Of a stretch of 64,000 nucleotides of DNA, positions 24,224 through 33,653 are shown piece by piece. Both the position numbers and the translations under genes were made by a program. The notes below the pieces were generated by a model that was not told the origin of the DNA, made no database searches, and saw nothing but the letters and a program-made list of their open reading frames with translations. Where the stretch lies: assembly GCF_009380215.1 (NCBI RefSeq), contig NZ_WHUG01000005.1, forward strand, positions 248,001 to 312,000, written 5' to 3'. The DNA is from Rugamonas aquatica. Its GTDB lineage: Bacteria; Pseudomonadota; Gammaproteobacteria; Burkholderiales; Burkholderiaceae_D. The stretch's first letter is position 1. Each line of letters opens with the position of its first letter.

Positions 24224-25567
24224 ATGAGTATTCCGTCCAAGGTTCTTTGGGGTGAGGGTTTGTTCCTGCGGCCGCAGCACTTCCAGCAGCAGGACCACTA
24301 TCATGAGGCGCGGCTGCAGCAGACCGCTCATGCGCTGCATCCCTATCTATGGGGAGTGCGAAAAGTCGAATGGGACCTGGATGCGCTGAAGACCGATCGC
24401 CTGCGCCTGCATTCGCTATCGGTGATGTTCCAAGATGGGGAGATCGTCGACGCGCCTGCCAGCGATCCGCTGCCCACCGCCGTCGATCTCTCCACATTGC
24501 CGCCGACCTTACAGGAACTGACCTTCTACGCGGCGCTGCCTACGCTGTCGCCAGCCGGCGGCAATGCGGCGACGGCGGATCAACAGAACGGCGCACGCTA
24601 CCAACAGGCCTCGCGCGAGACGGCGGACCTTTACACGCAGGCGGTCGGCACGGAAGTGAGCTATCTGAAAAAATCCGCGCGGCTGGTATCGGACCAGGAA
24701 CCGCTGGGTGCCTTCGATTGCATACCGGTGATACGACTGCGGCGCGTGGTGACAGGCGGCTTCGAGCCAGACCCGCAGTTCATCGCCCCGAGCCTGTCGA
24801 TCGCCAGCGCGCCGGGCTTGAAGGCGCTGCTGGACCGGCTGATGGACGCCTTGCAGGCCAAGGTGCAGTCGCTGCAAGGACATATGCGCGAGCCTAGCCG
24901 CAACGTTATCGAGTTCCGTTCCGGCGACGTATCGTCCTTCTGGCTGCTGCACACGGTCAGCACTTCCGCCGCGGCGCTGATGCACTACGTCCGCAATCCC
25001 GCGCTGCATCCGGAGCGGCTGTTCGAAGCACTGCTTGCGCTGGCTGGCGCAATGATGACCTACTCGAAGCAGTATTCGCTGATACACCTTCCCTGCTACC
25101 AGCATAATGACCCGGCCCAATGCTTCTCCAGCCTGGATCTCATCATCCGCGACCTACTCGACACCGTCATCTCGACGAAGTACTTTTCGATCGCCCTGTC
25201 GGAAGAGAAGCCCAGCTACCACCTGGGTAAACTCGATTCCGGCAAGATCGACCAGCGCACCACGCTTTATCTCGCGGTCAGCGCATCGCTGTCCGCGCTG
25301 GAGCTGGTGGAAATCGTCCCGTTGCGCGTCAAAGTCGGCGCGCCGGATGACGTTGAAAAATGCGTGCTCTCCGCCATGCCCGGCGTGAAGATCACCCATG
25401 CACCGCAAGTGCCGGCTGCTATTCCAGTGCAACCGGATACCTACTACTTCGCATTGGAGGGCAAAGGCATGTTGTATGAGCAGATGTTGAAAGCACAGTC
25501 GATTTCGATCTACGTTCCGGCAGGCATACGCGACCTGCGTCTTGGCCTGATAGCGGTGACAGCATGA
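24224..25567 (+). CDS. tssK: T6SS baseplate adaptor TssK
   Basis: A 447-residue protein opening 'KVLWGEGLFLRPQHFQQQD', the near-invariant TssK N terminus ('W.EG.FL.PQHFQ'). The C-terminal part includes 'YFALEGKGMLYEQMLKAQSI'. TssK is a phage receptor-binding-protein-like trimer that links the baseplate (TssF/TssG side) to the TssL/TssM membrane complex. The stop overlaps the tssL start by 4 bp. Because TssK needs TssFG as its docking site, its presence argues those genes exist elsewhere. Confidence 0.95.
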   Translation: MSIPSKVLWGEGLFLRPQHFQQQDHYHEARLQQTAHALHPYLWGVRKVEWDLDALKTDRLRLHSLSVMFQDGEIVDAPASDPLPTAVDLSTLPPTLQELTFYAALPTLSPAGGNAATADQQNGARYQQASRETADLYTQAVGTEVSYLKKSARLVSDQEPLGAFDCIPVIRLRRVVTGGFEPDPQFIAPSLSIASAPGLKALLDRLMDALQAKVQSLQGHMREPSRNVIEFRSGDVSSFWLLHTVSTSAAALMHYVRNPALHPERLFEALLALAGAMMTYSKQYSLIHLPCYQHNDPAQCFSSLDLIIRDLLDTVISTKYFSIALSEEKPSYHLGKLDSGKIDQRTTLYLAVSASLSALELVEIVPLRVKVGAPDDVEKCVLSAMPGVKITHAPQVPAAIPVQPDTYYFALEGKGMLYEQMLKAQSISIYVPAGIRDLRLGLIAVTA

Positions 25568-26346
25568 CGCCGCCCGTCGAACGCCGCGCCATCCCCACGC
25601 TGATGGGCGGTCAGCGCCGCCAGCAGCAGCCCGGCTACGGCCATGTGCAGACGCTGGTGGACCTGCTGCAGGATGGTTTCTACCTGCTGTTCATGCTGAA
25701 GAACGGCAGCGTACCGCCGGGCGAAGCATCCCTGCTCGACACAGTCACCGCCTACCTCGCAGAGTTCGACCGCGAGGCCCGCAAGCTGCGCGCGCAGGGC
25801 GAAGACATCGACGCCGCCAAGTACGCCTTCTGCGCGGCGCTGGACGAGATCATCCTGTCGTCATCCTGCCCGATGCGCTTCGCCTGGGAACGCCGCCCGC
25901 TGCAACTGGTGATCTTCGGCGACCAGCTGGCCGGCGAGCACTTCTTCGACCGCCTCGAAGCGCTGCGCAGCGCTGGAGGCACGCGCCTCGCCGCGCTGCA
26001 GGTTTTTCATATGTGCCTGTTGATCGGATTCCGTGGGAAGTACGTGCTGGACGCCGGTGACAAGCTGGCCTACATGACCGCCCGCGTGGGCGATGAAATC
26101 GCCCACATTCAGGGCAAGAGCAAGGGTTTCGCACCGCAGGCCGAACGGCCCGACCAGATCGTCCACAAGCTGCGCAGCAATACCCCGCTGTGGGCCATGT
26201 CCGCCGTGTTTGCGCTGATAGGATTGAGCGCCTACCTTGGACTGTCGTCGTCGCTATCGCATTCAACGCAGAACACGTTGGCCGGCTACAGCGACCTGGT
26301 GAAACTGGCGCCGCGTCCGGCCTACGTGACGATCACCCTGCCCTGA
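25564..26346 (+). CDS. tssL: T6SS inner-membrane protein TssL (DotU), without peptidoglycan-binding domain
   Basis: A 260-residue protein with the DotU cytoplasmic domain ('VDLLQDGFYLLFML', 'KYAFCAALDEIILS' with the conserved ALDE, 'ERRPLQLVIFGDQLAGEHFF') and one C-terminal transmembrane segment (about residues 213-231), then a short periplasmic tail. It lacks the OmpA-like domain fused to TssL in extended versions. A separate OmpA-domain protein is encoded convergently three bases away. It partners TssM and TssJ and contacts TssK. Confidence 0.93.
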   Translation: MTPPVERRAIPTLMGGQRRQQQPGYGHVQTLVDLLQDGFYLLFMLKNGSVPPGEASLLDTVTAYLAEFDREARKLRAQGEDIDAAKYAFCAALDEIILSSSCPMRFAWERRPLQLVIFGDQLAGEHFFDRLEALRSAGGTRLAALQVFHMCLLIGFRGKYVLDAGDKLAYMTARVGDEIAHIQGKSKGFAPQAERPDQIVHKLRSNTPLWAMSAVFALIGLSAYLGLSSSLSHSTQNTLAGYSDLVKLAPRPAYVTITLP

Positions 26347-26349
26347 GCC

Positions 26350-27138
26350 TTATTGCGCAACGCGGAACTCGATGCGACGGTTACGCGCACGACCTTCCGC
26401 GTTGTTGTTTTCAGCGACAGGCCGATCCGGCCCCTGTCCCGACACCATCACCATCTCCGCGGGGATGCCCTTGCCGGCGAGGTAGGTGCGTACGGCTTCG
26501 GCGCGCGCCTGGCTCAAGGCGAGATTGCTCTCCCTCAGGCCAACGTTATCGGTATGGCCGATCACCTCAACCTTCTTGCCTTTAACCTTTTGCAGCGCGG
26601 CCGCCATTTCATCGAGAATGCCTTGGCCGGACGCGGTCAATGTCGCCTTGCCGCTCTCGAATTCGATGATGCGCTTGGCCAGCGTTTCATCCAGCAGATT
26701 CTGCTCGGTCGCGCTGACGCGCAAGCCGTTATTGACGGTGTAACTGGGATTGAGGCTGGTGGCGATATCGCTGGCGATCTGCTGACGCTGCGCCTCGTTG
26801 GCCACCTCGCCGCGCAAGGCGACGTTGGTGCCGTCGATCTTCAGCTCTCCCTTGCTGATCAGCTTCAGATTCGGTTGAATCAGCTTTTGCACGTAACCAT
26901 TCCAGTTGGGCGGCAGCGAGACCGGCGAGATCGCAACCTGGTCGACCACACGGTCCGCTCCGTACAAATCGCGCACACGCTGAAGCAAGGCAGCCTTGCT
27001 TGCCTCGTCGGGCACCGCACCGCTGACCAGGATCTGTCCCGGCTTCGGCGTGGCAGGTTGCGGCGCCTGTGCGTCGCAATGGAGTGATATAGACAGCAAA
27101 GCCGGCATCACCGCCGGCCAGATGGTCCGCTGGCGCAT
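26350..27138 (-). CDS. OmpA-family peptidoglycan-binding protein linked to T6SS
   Basis: A 262-residue protein with a signal peptide (cleavage likely after about residue 23), a central region with BON-like repeats ('LKIDGTNVALRGEVANEAQR'), and a C-terminal OmpA domain containing 'VIGHTDNVGLRESNLALSQA' and ending 'EGRARNRRIEFRV'. The aspartate and arginine that bind diaminopimelate are present. It is the last gene of the tagX-tssM-tagF unit, 14 bp after tagF, so it probably supplies in trans the cell-wall anchor that TssL lacks. Calling it TagL or TagN would be an over-assignment. Confidence 0.85.
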   Translation of the reverse strand: MRQRTIWPAVMPALLSISLHCDAQAPQPATPKPGQILVSGAVPDEASKAALLQRVRDLYGADRVVDQVAISPVSLPPNWNGYVQKLIQPNLKLISKGELKIDGTNVALRGEVANEAQRQQIASDIATSLNPSYTVNNGLRVSATEQNLLDETLAKRIIEFESGKATLTASGQGILDEMAAALQKVKGKKVEVIGHTDNVGLRESNLALSQARAEAVRTYLAGKGIPAEMVMVSGQGPDRPVAENNNAEGRARNRRIEFRVAQ

Positions 27139-27152
27139 CGCATGGCTCCTTG

Positions 27153-28121
27153 TCAGACAAAGGTTTCGTGAAACAGTGCATGGGCCGAGCGCAGCGACAA
27201 CTGCCCCTGCTCCAGGTATGCCGACAGCTTCTGCACGCCGGCATCACCGACGATGAGTTCATCGACCCATCCCGCGTACTCGAAGGCGATCTGCTGTTCG
27301 GCCGCGTAACTGGGGTCGATCAGCGCTTGCAGGACTTCCGGCGCAGCGCCGCAGAAGCCGACCACCAGCGACGACTGCCCGCGCTGTTCGCAGAAGAACA
27401 GGCTCAGTTCAAAATCCGCATGCTGCAGAAAGGGCGCGATCAAGTCCAGCCAGAACGACGCCACGAGGTAGCGCTGAGGTGCACCCGGCGGCAATGGCAG
27501 CACCAGGCTTTTGTCCAGGCGCGCAGCGCCACTACGACGCACCGGCTGCAACAGCAGACCGACCGCCAGTATCATCTGGCGCACAGAGACGCGGCCCAGC
27601 ATCGCCTCCAGGCCGGCGACGTTGTGGCGATCGAGGAAATCCATGAAGAGCTGCTCGTGGCCAGCATCGCCAGGATCGATATCGACGGTGGTGGCGGCCA
27701 TCGTGTGCAGGCTCGCCTCTGGTTCCGCAGCATCGAGCACCTCGCTCGCCAACGGCTCCAGCACGTTCCACAACGGCGCAAACACCAGCGGGCTACGCGC
27801 CACGAAACTGCGCGGCTCGTCGATCTCGATGGCGCTCATGCTGAGGAAGGGATAGCGCCGCTGCGACAGGTCGCTGCTGGCCCGCAGATGGCCTGCGATA
27901 GCGCGCCTGCTGCGCGTGCCGACGAAGGCGAAGTCCAGCGGAGGCATGGCGTCATAATTGAGCTTCCAGCGCGGGTCGGCGCTCAGCAGGTTCATGACCT
28001 CAGCCAGCCAGCCGTCCAGCAGGTTGGCCAGCGCCAGGTTGTCTGCGGCCTTGATAAAGTCGCCGCGCGTCGGCAGCTTGCCGAAGTAGCCGATGCGGGC
28101 GGTTTGCGCTGGCCGCTTCAT
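27153..28121 (-). CDS. tagF: T6SS-associated protein TagF (ImpM)
   Basis: A 322-residue protein starting 'IGYFGKLPTRGDFIK' (about residues 10-24), the conserved TagF/ImpM N-terminal motif. The second half is less conserved. In Pseudomonas, TagF represses T6SS assembly post-translationally, and PpkA/PppA phosphorylation pathways relieve it. No such kinase or phosphatase is seen in this window. It overlaps the tssM stop-start region by 4 bp, so the two are translated together. Confidence 0.9.
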   Translation of the reverse strand: MKRPAQTARIGYFGKLPTRGDFIKAADNLALANLLDGWLAEVMNLLSADPRWKLNYDAMPPLDFAFVGTRSRRAIAGHLRASSDLSQRRYPFLSMSAIEIDEPRSFVARSPLVFAPLWNVLEPLASEVLDAAEPEASLHTMAATTVDIDPGDAGHEQLFMDFLDRHNVAGLEAMLGRVSVRQMILAVGLLLQPVRRSGAARLDKSLVLPLPPGAPQRYLVASFWLDLIAPFLQHADFELSLFFCEQRGQSSLVVGFCGAAPEVLQALIDPSYAAEQQIAFEYAGWVDELIVGDAGVQKLSAYLEQGQLSLRSAHALFHETFV

Positions 28122-31100
28122 CGCGCAGCTCCGACTATCGTTTCCGGCAGCTTCAATCCACGGAAGCCCTGGTCCTGCGGCGCTGCGCCGCTGCTTTCCG
28201 GACTGCTGATGATCTTCAGTCCCATCGTCACCGTGATCGCGCCGCTTGTCCAGCGCAACTCGAACATGCCGCCTTCGCGCTTCTGCTTGGCCGCTGCGTC
28301 GATCATGCGCTTCAGGCCAAACTGGCCGGGCTCATTGAACACGTCCACGCTGCGGCCATCGAAGGCCACCGCCGTGATGCGCGCTCCAGGCGCGCCTTGG
28401 GGACTCGGATGAACCATGTTCGCCCATTGAGCCGGCGTGTTGCGGTAGCGTAGCTGCTGGCCGTCGATATCGACCGTGTATTCCAGCGTGCCGGGCGCCG
28501 GCATCGGCTGGATCTGGAAGATAGTTTGCGCGGCGGCGGACGACGATGCGACGCCGCCGGCGGCTATCGGCGCTATCCATCCGGGGAAACGCGCCACGAT
28601 CTGTGGGGACAGCGTGATACCCATGTCCGCCCACGTGCGCGGCGCCAGCACGTCGCCGCGCCGCAGCACCAGCGGCCCCATGGCGCCGGTGGCAAACTTG
28701 GCGATCAATCCATCCGGCCCGAAGAACTGGGCGATCTCCGCGCTGCCGGCTTCGATGCGGGCGTTCGGCGAGAACGGATATTTGTTCGCCAGCGATTGCT
28801 GGAACGGTTCGTAGACCTGCGCTACCCAAGTCTTATTGATCTCCGCCTCGGCCGGGCCGACCAGCACGGCGAAGGTCTGCATCAGCGGCCGCACCAGGAT
28901 GGGACGGATGGACTGCTTCTGCGCGTCGCTCATCCCGGTCAGCATTTGTTCATCGACGTAGCGCAGCGCATCGGCCAGCTCGGAGCCGCTGCCCTCCAGC
29001 GTCTGCTGCATGAACTGGCGCGCGCCGGGGCCGGGATCGCCCTGGTTCTTCAACTGGTTCAAGCGGCTGCGTAGTTTCGACAGCGTCTCCATGTAGGACC
29101 GCATCAGCGATGCATCCTTGTCCTTGGCCGCCACCAGCTTGCCGACGCCGGCGAACTCGCGGCCGATGGGCCCCATCGGCTTGTCGGCCCTGGCCTGGTC
29201 CAGCTGAACGTTGACGTTGATCTGCGAAGGCCCGCGCCGCAACACACTGTTCTTGACCCAGTTGACGAAACCCGTCTGCGCCTCCTTCAATTCGGCGCTC
29301 ATGATGGCCGGATTGTCCCACGACGTTTGCTGGTGGATGGCTGTCAGCAGCTTGGAGATGGGCGAGGACTGCGGATCGCCCAGGCGGTTCATCGCCGCCA
29401 CCGCCGCATCGAAGCCATTCAGGTTGGCGATGGTGACGCCCTGAACGAACTTCTGCCACTCGCGTGCGTAATCGGCCTTGTACAAATCGGTCAGCCCTTT
29501 CTGGATTTGTTCGGGGCTGCCTTCCAGCGTCAGATCGTCACGGGCCGCCGTTTTCAAGACCCAGTCGGCGCTTTGCAGTTCGTGCGTGGCCGCTTCGCGG
29601 AAGGCGTCCTGCACGAACTTCTCCCATGCCTCGCGGGTGTAAGCGCCGGGGATGGCGTAACTGCCCGTCATCAGCGCCTGATCCTGCTCGCCCACCATGC
29701 GGGCCACCGTCATCGCCGGGTAGCGCGTGTTGGCGCGGGCGCGGATGTCGGCGTAGACGCGCTCCCTGGCCGGCATGCCGCGCACCACGCGGCGCAGGTT
29801 CTCGCGCGCCTGGTCCACCAGCGCCAGCTTCTGCTCGATGCGCGGCCAGGAGGGATCGGCTGTCTGCGCAAGGTAGAACGTCATCAGCCGTTCGGCGCTA
29901 TGTATCATCTGCTCGCGCGGCATGGCGCCGCGGTTGTTCTCCAGCCAGCCGCGCCAGTAACGGGTCAACTGGTCGTTCAGGTGGCTGGGCTCAGCGCGGG
30001 AAGTATCGGCCAGCATCAGGTAGCTCTTCAAGGCGTTGTAGGCGTCTTCGACACTGACGGCGGAGGCTTCCTGGAACTGGCGGCCCGGCGTGGCTGGAAC
30101 CGTGGCAGCCTGCGCACCCGGCGCCTGCAGTTGATCGGCATGCGCGTTCATCTCCGACAGCAGCGTCTCCAGATTGGCGACGACAGGCCTGAGCATCACC
30201 TCGCGCACGCCGGCGAAGTACTCCTCGCGCAGCTTGCGCTCCAACAGTTCGCCCTGATACAGGCCCATACGCAGCGACCATGGCCGGTCGGTGCGATATT
30301 TGTCCAGCTGCTCGATACGATCCTGCAGGATCTCCAGCGCCTCCAGGCGAGATTGCAGATCCAGACGCTTGGCTTGCAGCTTGATCACCTTGTCGAGATC
30401 CGCCTGCACGTTGCTGACCAGCTGGCGGTTGCCAAGATACGACCAGCTCCAGCCGCCCAGCGACACGCCCAACAAAACCGCCGCTGCGAAGAAGGCCGCA
30501 TAAGTCAGGCGCACCTTGTTCTTGCTGGCGTACTGCGATACCAGATCTTTGTCAGCGAAGATCACGTTGCGGAACAGCTTAAGCAGAAAGAATCCCGACT
30601 GCCCGCTGCCCGCCACCGGCGGCGCGTCCGGCACCGCCAGGTCGAAGCGCTTCGCCAGCCGGCGCGATTGCTCGCTGACCGCCACACCTTCCTGCAAGGC
30701 GCTAGTGAAGTAATAGCCGCGAAACACCGGCTTGAATTGAAAAGGGTTTTCCTCGAACAGCGTGACGAGGAAGCTGCGCAGCGGCGCGCGTATCGTCGCG
30801 AACTCCAGCGGAAAGGTGAACACGCCGGGCTCCATGCGCTCGCGCCGCTGCTGGCTCATATTAGCCACGCTCAGTTCTTTCAAGCCGGCGCACAGCTCAT
30901 CGAAGCTGTGATCGAAGAAGGCCATCATCTGCTGGCTGCTGGCCTTGCGCTTGTAGGGCATCGTGGCGCCCCACACGCGCTCGCGCTCGCCGCGTTCGGC
31001 GCGGGCGAAGAACTCGCCGAAGCCCGCGATCAGATCGGCCTTGGTGAACACCACGTACACCGGCGCGAACACTTCCAGCCGCTCGATCAGATCCTGCACC

Positions 31101-31819
31101 CGCTTGCGCAGGCTGCGCGCCAGCTTGATGCCGACTTCAGGATCGTCGCCGCGCAGCTCGGCGATGCTGACCGCGATCAGGATGCCGTTGATGGGCGCAC
31201 GGCTGCGGTACTTCTTCAGCAGGTCGAGAAAGCCGTGCCATTCGGCGCGGTGCTCGTCCAGCACTGCGTAGCGCCCTGCCGTGTCGAGCAGGATTCCGTC
31301 GGTAGTGAAGAACCAGTCGCAGTTGCGGGTACCGCCCACGCCGTGCACGATCTTGCCGTCGGCGAAGGGGAACTGCAAACCCGAGTTGGTGATGGCCGTG
31401 CTCTTGCCCGCTGCGGGATTACCGATAATCATGTACCACGGCAGCTCATACAGCGCGCGCGTGCCGGACACGATGCCCATCTTCGAACCGCGTATGGTCT
31501 CGATCGCCTTGAGCATGTTGTCGCGGATCGCCTTGACCTCGGCGCCCGACTGGTCGCGCGCCTGCAATTCCGCCTGCGCGGTGGCGGCCTGCGCGCCGAT
31601 GGCCGCACCCAGCTCCTCGGACTCGCGCGTGGCCCGCCGGCGCCGCCACAGCCAGACCAGGCCGGCCAGTAGCAGCATCAAGCCGGTCGCCGCCAGCGCC
31701 CAGATCAGGGCCAGTTCCAGCACTTGCGCGCCGAGATAAAAAAACGCCGCCATCGCAGTCAGGCCGATGATGGTCAGGTGGCGGGTATCGGTAAGGAAGT
31801 ACCAGATTCTTCGCATCAT
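28118..31819 (-). CDS. tssM: T6SS inner-membrane protein TssM (IcmF)
   Basis: A 1233-residue protein. Two transmembrane helices lie near the N terminus (about 14-58), then a cytoplasmic GTPase-like domain with intact Walker A 'GNPAAGKST' (133-141), a third membrane segment near residue 450, and a large periplasmic part ending in the IcmF C-terminal beta domain. It forms the channel spanning the periplasm with TssJ and TssL. ATG codons at 31819 and 31816 are adjacent, and the first is used. It lies 111 bp downstream of the tagX-like gene. Confidence 0.95.
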   Translation of the reverse strand: MMRRIWYFLTDTRHLTIIGLTAMAAFFYLGAQVLELALIWALAATGLMLLLAGLVWLWRRRRATRESEELGAAIGAQAATAQAELQARDQSGAEVKAIRDNMLKAIETIRGSKMGIVSGTRALYELPWYMIIGNPAAGKSTAITNSGLQFPFADGKIVHGVGGTRNCDWFFTTDGILLDTAGRYAVLDEHRAEWHGFLDLLKKYRSRAPINGILIAVSIAELRGDDPEVGIKLARSLRKRVQDLIERLEVFAPVYVVFTKADLIAGFGEFFARAERGERERVWGATMPYKRKASSQQMMAFFDHSFDELCAGLKELSVANMSQQRRERMEPGVFTFPLEFATIRAPLRSFLVTLFEENPFQFKPVFRGYYFTSALQEGVAVSEQSRRLAKRFDLAVPDAPPVAGSGQSGFFLLKLFRNVIFADKDLVSQYASKNKVRLTYAAFFAAAVLLGVSLGGWSWSYLGNRQLVSNVQADLDKVIKLQAKRLDLQSRLEALEILQDRIEQLDKYRTDRPWSLRMGLYQGELLERKLREEYFAGVREVMLRPVVANLETLLSEMNAHADQLQAPGAQAATVPATPGRQFQEASAVSVEDAYNALKSYLMLADTSRAEPSHLNDQLTRYWRGWLENNRGAMPREQMIHSAERLMTFYLAQTADPSWPRIEQKLALVDQARENLRRVVRGMPARERVYADIRARANTRYPAMTVARMVGEQDQALMTGSYAIPGAYTREAWEKFVQDAFREAATHELQSADWVLKTAARDDLTLEGSPEQIQKGLTDLYKADYAREWQKFVQGVTIANLNGFDAAVAAMNRLGDPQSSPISKLLTAIHQQTSWDNPAIMSAELKEAQTGFVNWVKNSVLRRGPSQINVNVQLDQARADKPMGPIGREFAGVGKLVAAKDKDASLMRSYMETLSKLRSRLNQLKNQGDPGPGARQFMQQTLEGSGSELADALRYVDEQMLTGMSDAQKQSIRPILVRPLMQTFAVLVGPAEAEINKTWVAQVYEPFQQSLANKYPFSPNARIEAGSAEIAQFFGPDGLIAKFATGAMGPLVLRRGDVLAPRTWADMGITLSPQIVARFPGWIAPIAAGGVASSSAAAQTIFQIQPMPAPGTLEYTVDIDGQQLRYRNTPAQWANMVHPSPQGAPGARITAVAFDGRSVDVFNEPGQFGLKRMIDAAAKQKREGGMFELRWTSGAITVTMGLKIISSPESSGAAPQDQGFRGLKLPETIVGAAR

Positions 31820-31930
31820 GGGACGAGGCCGGCGTGGAAGATAGCGCCTGAGCAGCAAGCGGACCGATCAATGGTGCCACCAACAATGCGGCAATTTCTT
31901 GACGCAAAACAACGAAGCCCGTGCGCCGTC

Positions 31931-32770
31931 TTATTTCCGCACCGTGCCCGCCACGCGCAGCTCGGTGTGGCCGAAGTCCATCATGGTCCAGCGCCCGCCC
32001 CAGTGCAGGCCGACCGACTCGGCCGCCTCGCCGTACAGACGGTAGCCGCGCATCGCCCATGGATCGCGCTCCGAGATCAGCAGCTTGCCGTCGCGCAGGA
32101 AGGCACAGTCCGCCGCCAGGCCGAACTGGTGATAGCTCTGGAAGGCCTTGGCGTTGGTGACGGCGGGACCGGCTGCCGCCAGCGCATTCTGCCGCTCCGG
32201 GCTGCGATAGCCCTCCAGGATCGCCATGTCGTAGCCGTGGTTCTCTTTCATGATCTTGAACACCAGCAGCAGGCGCTGCGCAAAGACGGGATCAAGCAAC
32301 TGCCAGTTGCGATTGGCGCTGTCGAGCATGGGCCGCACCAGCGTCACCTCCGCCGTGGTGAACACCAGCGGCGGCAATGGTGCCGGGGCCGCCAGTTGCT
32401 CGCCTTTCAGCAGGTCCGCGATCTGGTCGTTGATGGCGTGGCTGTCGCTGTCGAAGCCGCCCAGCATATTGCGGCCGCTGAGCACCAGCGCCAGCATCGG
32501 CGGCACGGTCAGCAGCACGGCGGCCGACAGCACCAGTAGATATCGACGCCGCAAAAAATGCAGCGCGCGCATCAGACCGCCGCCGGCGCTGCGCCCGGCA
32601 TGCGCCGCCTGCTGCGCGCCCTGCCGGTAGCCGCCGCGCAGCCCCTGCCCGATGCGGCGACCGATGGCCGACATCGACTGCGTCACCACGTCGCGCCCGG
32701 CTGGGAACAGCACCAGCCACGCGCCCACGCATGCCAGCACAAAGAACAGCAGTACCGAAAAGAGAAACAT
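31931..32770 (-). CDS. TagX-like M15 peptidoglycan peptidase of the T6SS cluster
   Basis: A 279-residue protein with two membrane helices (about 3-22 and 77-97) and a C-terminal M15/VanY-type domain. The zinc motif SxHxxGxAxD is 'YHQFGLAAD' (H214, D221) and the second site is 'DFGH' (D265, H268). A GGAG upstream of the ATG supports the start at 32770. In Acinetobacter, TagX is an L,D-endopeptidase that opens peptidoglycan for T6SS assembly. The motif, topology and position upstream of tssM fit that role. Orthology to TagX is inferred, not tested. Confidence 0.82.
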   Translation of the reverse strand: MFLFSVLLFFVLACVGAWLVLFPAGRDVVTQSMSAIGRRIGQGLRGGYRQGAQQAAHAGRSAGGGLMRALHFLRRRYLLVLSAAVLLTVPPMLALVLSGRNMLGGFDSDSHAINDQIADLLKGEQLAAPAPLPPLVFTTAEVTLVRPMLDSANRNWQLLDPVFAQRLLLVFKIMKENHGYDMAILEGYRSPERQNALAAAGPAVTNAKAFQSYHQFGLAADCAFLRDGKLLISERDPWAMRGYRLYGEAAESVGLHWGGRWTMMDFGHTELRVAGTVRK

Positions 32771-32888
32771 GATGCGCTCCGTCAAAGCGAGGTCGCACCG
32801 CAGATCGGACACTGAAGGGCGAGCACGCTTCATCGTAGGCGCTTGCGCCGGCGGCGTGAAAGACCAGATCAAATTCGGAGGAAATACC

Positions 32889-33653
32889 GTGGATACGTCG
32901 AAGCAAAAACCCGACCTGATGAGTTCGAATCGCCCGGCGGCGGACAGCGGCAAGCGCATCCTGGCGAACCTGGAGCATGGTCCCCGCCCCGCCGCCAAGG
33001 CGCCGCGCACAACCGGCTGGACCATCGACGGCTGGACCATCGGCCTGGGGCTGCTGCTGGCGACCATGTGCACGGTCGCGTGGTTGATGCACGAGAGGAT
33101 GCTCACGCCGAGCTCGTTCTCGCACAGCCGCGACAGCGTCAGCGCCAGCACAGAGCGGCGGCAGGCCGAGCCGGATGCCACCGCCTCGGTGCAAGCCGAA
33201 CAGCCGGCGGCCATCGTCAACGAGGTCGTGGCAAGGCCGCTGGCGGCCGTTCAGGCATCGTCCATACCCAGGCCCGTCATCATCGCGCAGGCCAGGCCCG
33301 AGGCGCCGCGCGTAACATCCACGTCGCACAAACCGGCCACAGCAACCAGCGTCATCATCGCAGGCGCCGCGAACACGCGTCCGACGGCGGCGCGCACCAC
33401 CGCCGCCACTCCGGTGACAAGCGGCGACACCGACGTCGCCCTGCTCACCGCACTGGTCGCCCACTCGGCCAAGCCGGCCACCGTGCTGCCCGAGCGCAGC
33501 CGCGACGTGGTCGAGCGTCAGGAAGGCGACAGCACCGCGCAACTGCTGGCGCGCTGCAAGCAGCTGGGGCTGATCGAAGGCATGTTGTGCCGGTCACGCA
33601 TCTGCTCAGGCCGCTGGGATGCCGACCCGGCCTGCAACGCTCCCTCGCATTGA
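32889..33653 (+). CDS. Membrane-anchored protein of unknown function, GTG start
   Basis: A 254-residue protein. The start is a GTG at 32889 preceded by GGAGG at ideal spacing; upstream in-frame ATGs lie inside the divergent gene and lack a ribosome site. It has a cytoplasmic N terminus of about 45 residues, one transmembrane helix ('GLGLLLATMCTVAWLM', about 51-66), a long low-complexity Ala/Pro/Thr region, and a compact C-terminal cysteine-rich tail ('CKQLGLIEGMLCRSRICSG', 'DPACN'). The tail resembles short motifs seen in several Burkholderiales membrane proteins. It shares a 118-bp promoter region with the TagX-like gene. The function is unknown. Confidence 0.72.
   Translation: MDTSKQKPDLMSSNRPAADSGKRILANLEHGPRPAAKAPRTTGWTIDGWTIGLGLLLATMCTVAWLMHERMLTPSSFSHSRDSVSASTERRQAEPDATASVQAEQPAAIVNEVVARPLAAVQASSIPRPVIIAQARPEAPRVTSTSHKPATATSVIIAGAANTRPTAARTTAATPVTSGDTDVALLTALVAHSAKPATVLPERSRDVVERQEGDSTAQLLARCKQLGLIEGMLCRSRICSGRWDADPACNAPSH

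Noticed and set aside
32652..32888. Upstream extension of the membrane protein at 32889 from an ATG at 32652
   Set aside because: It would overlap the M15 peptidase coding region, lacks a ribosome site, and its composition differs from the downstream protein. The GTG at 32889 has a strong Shine-Dalgarno.
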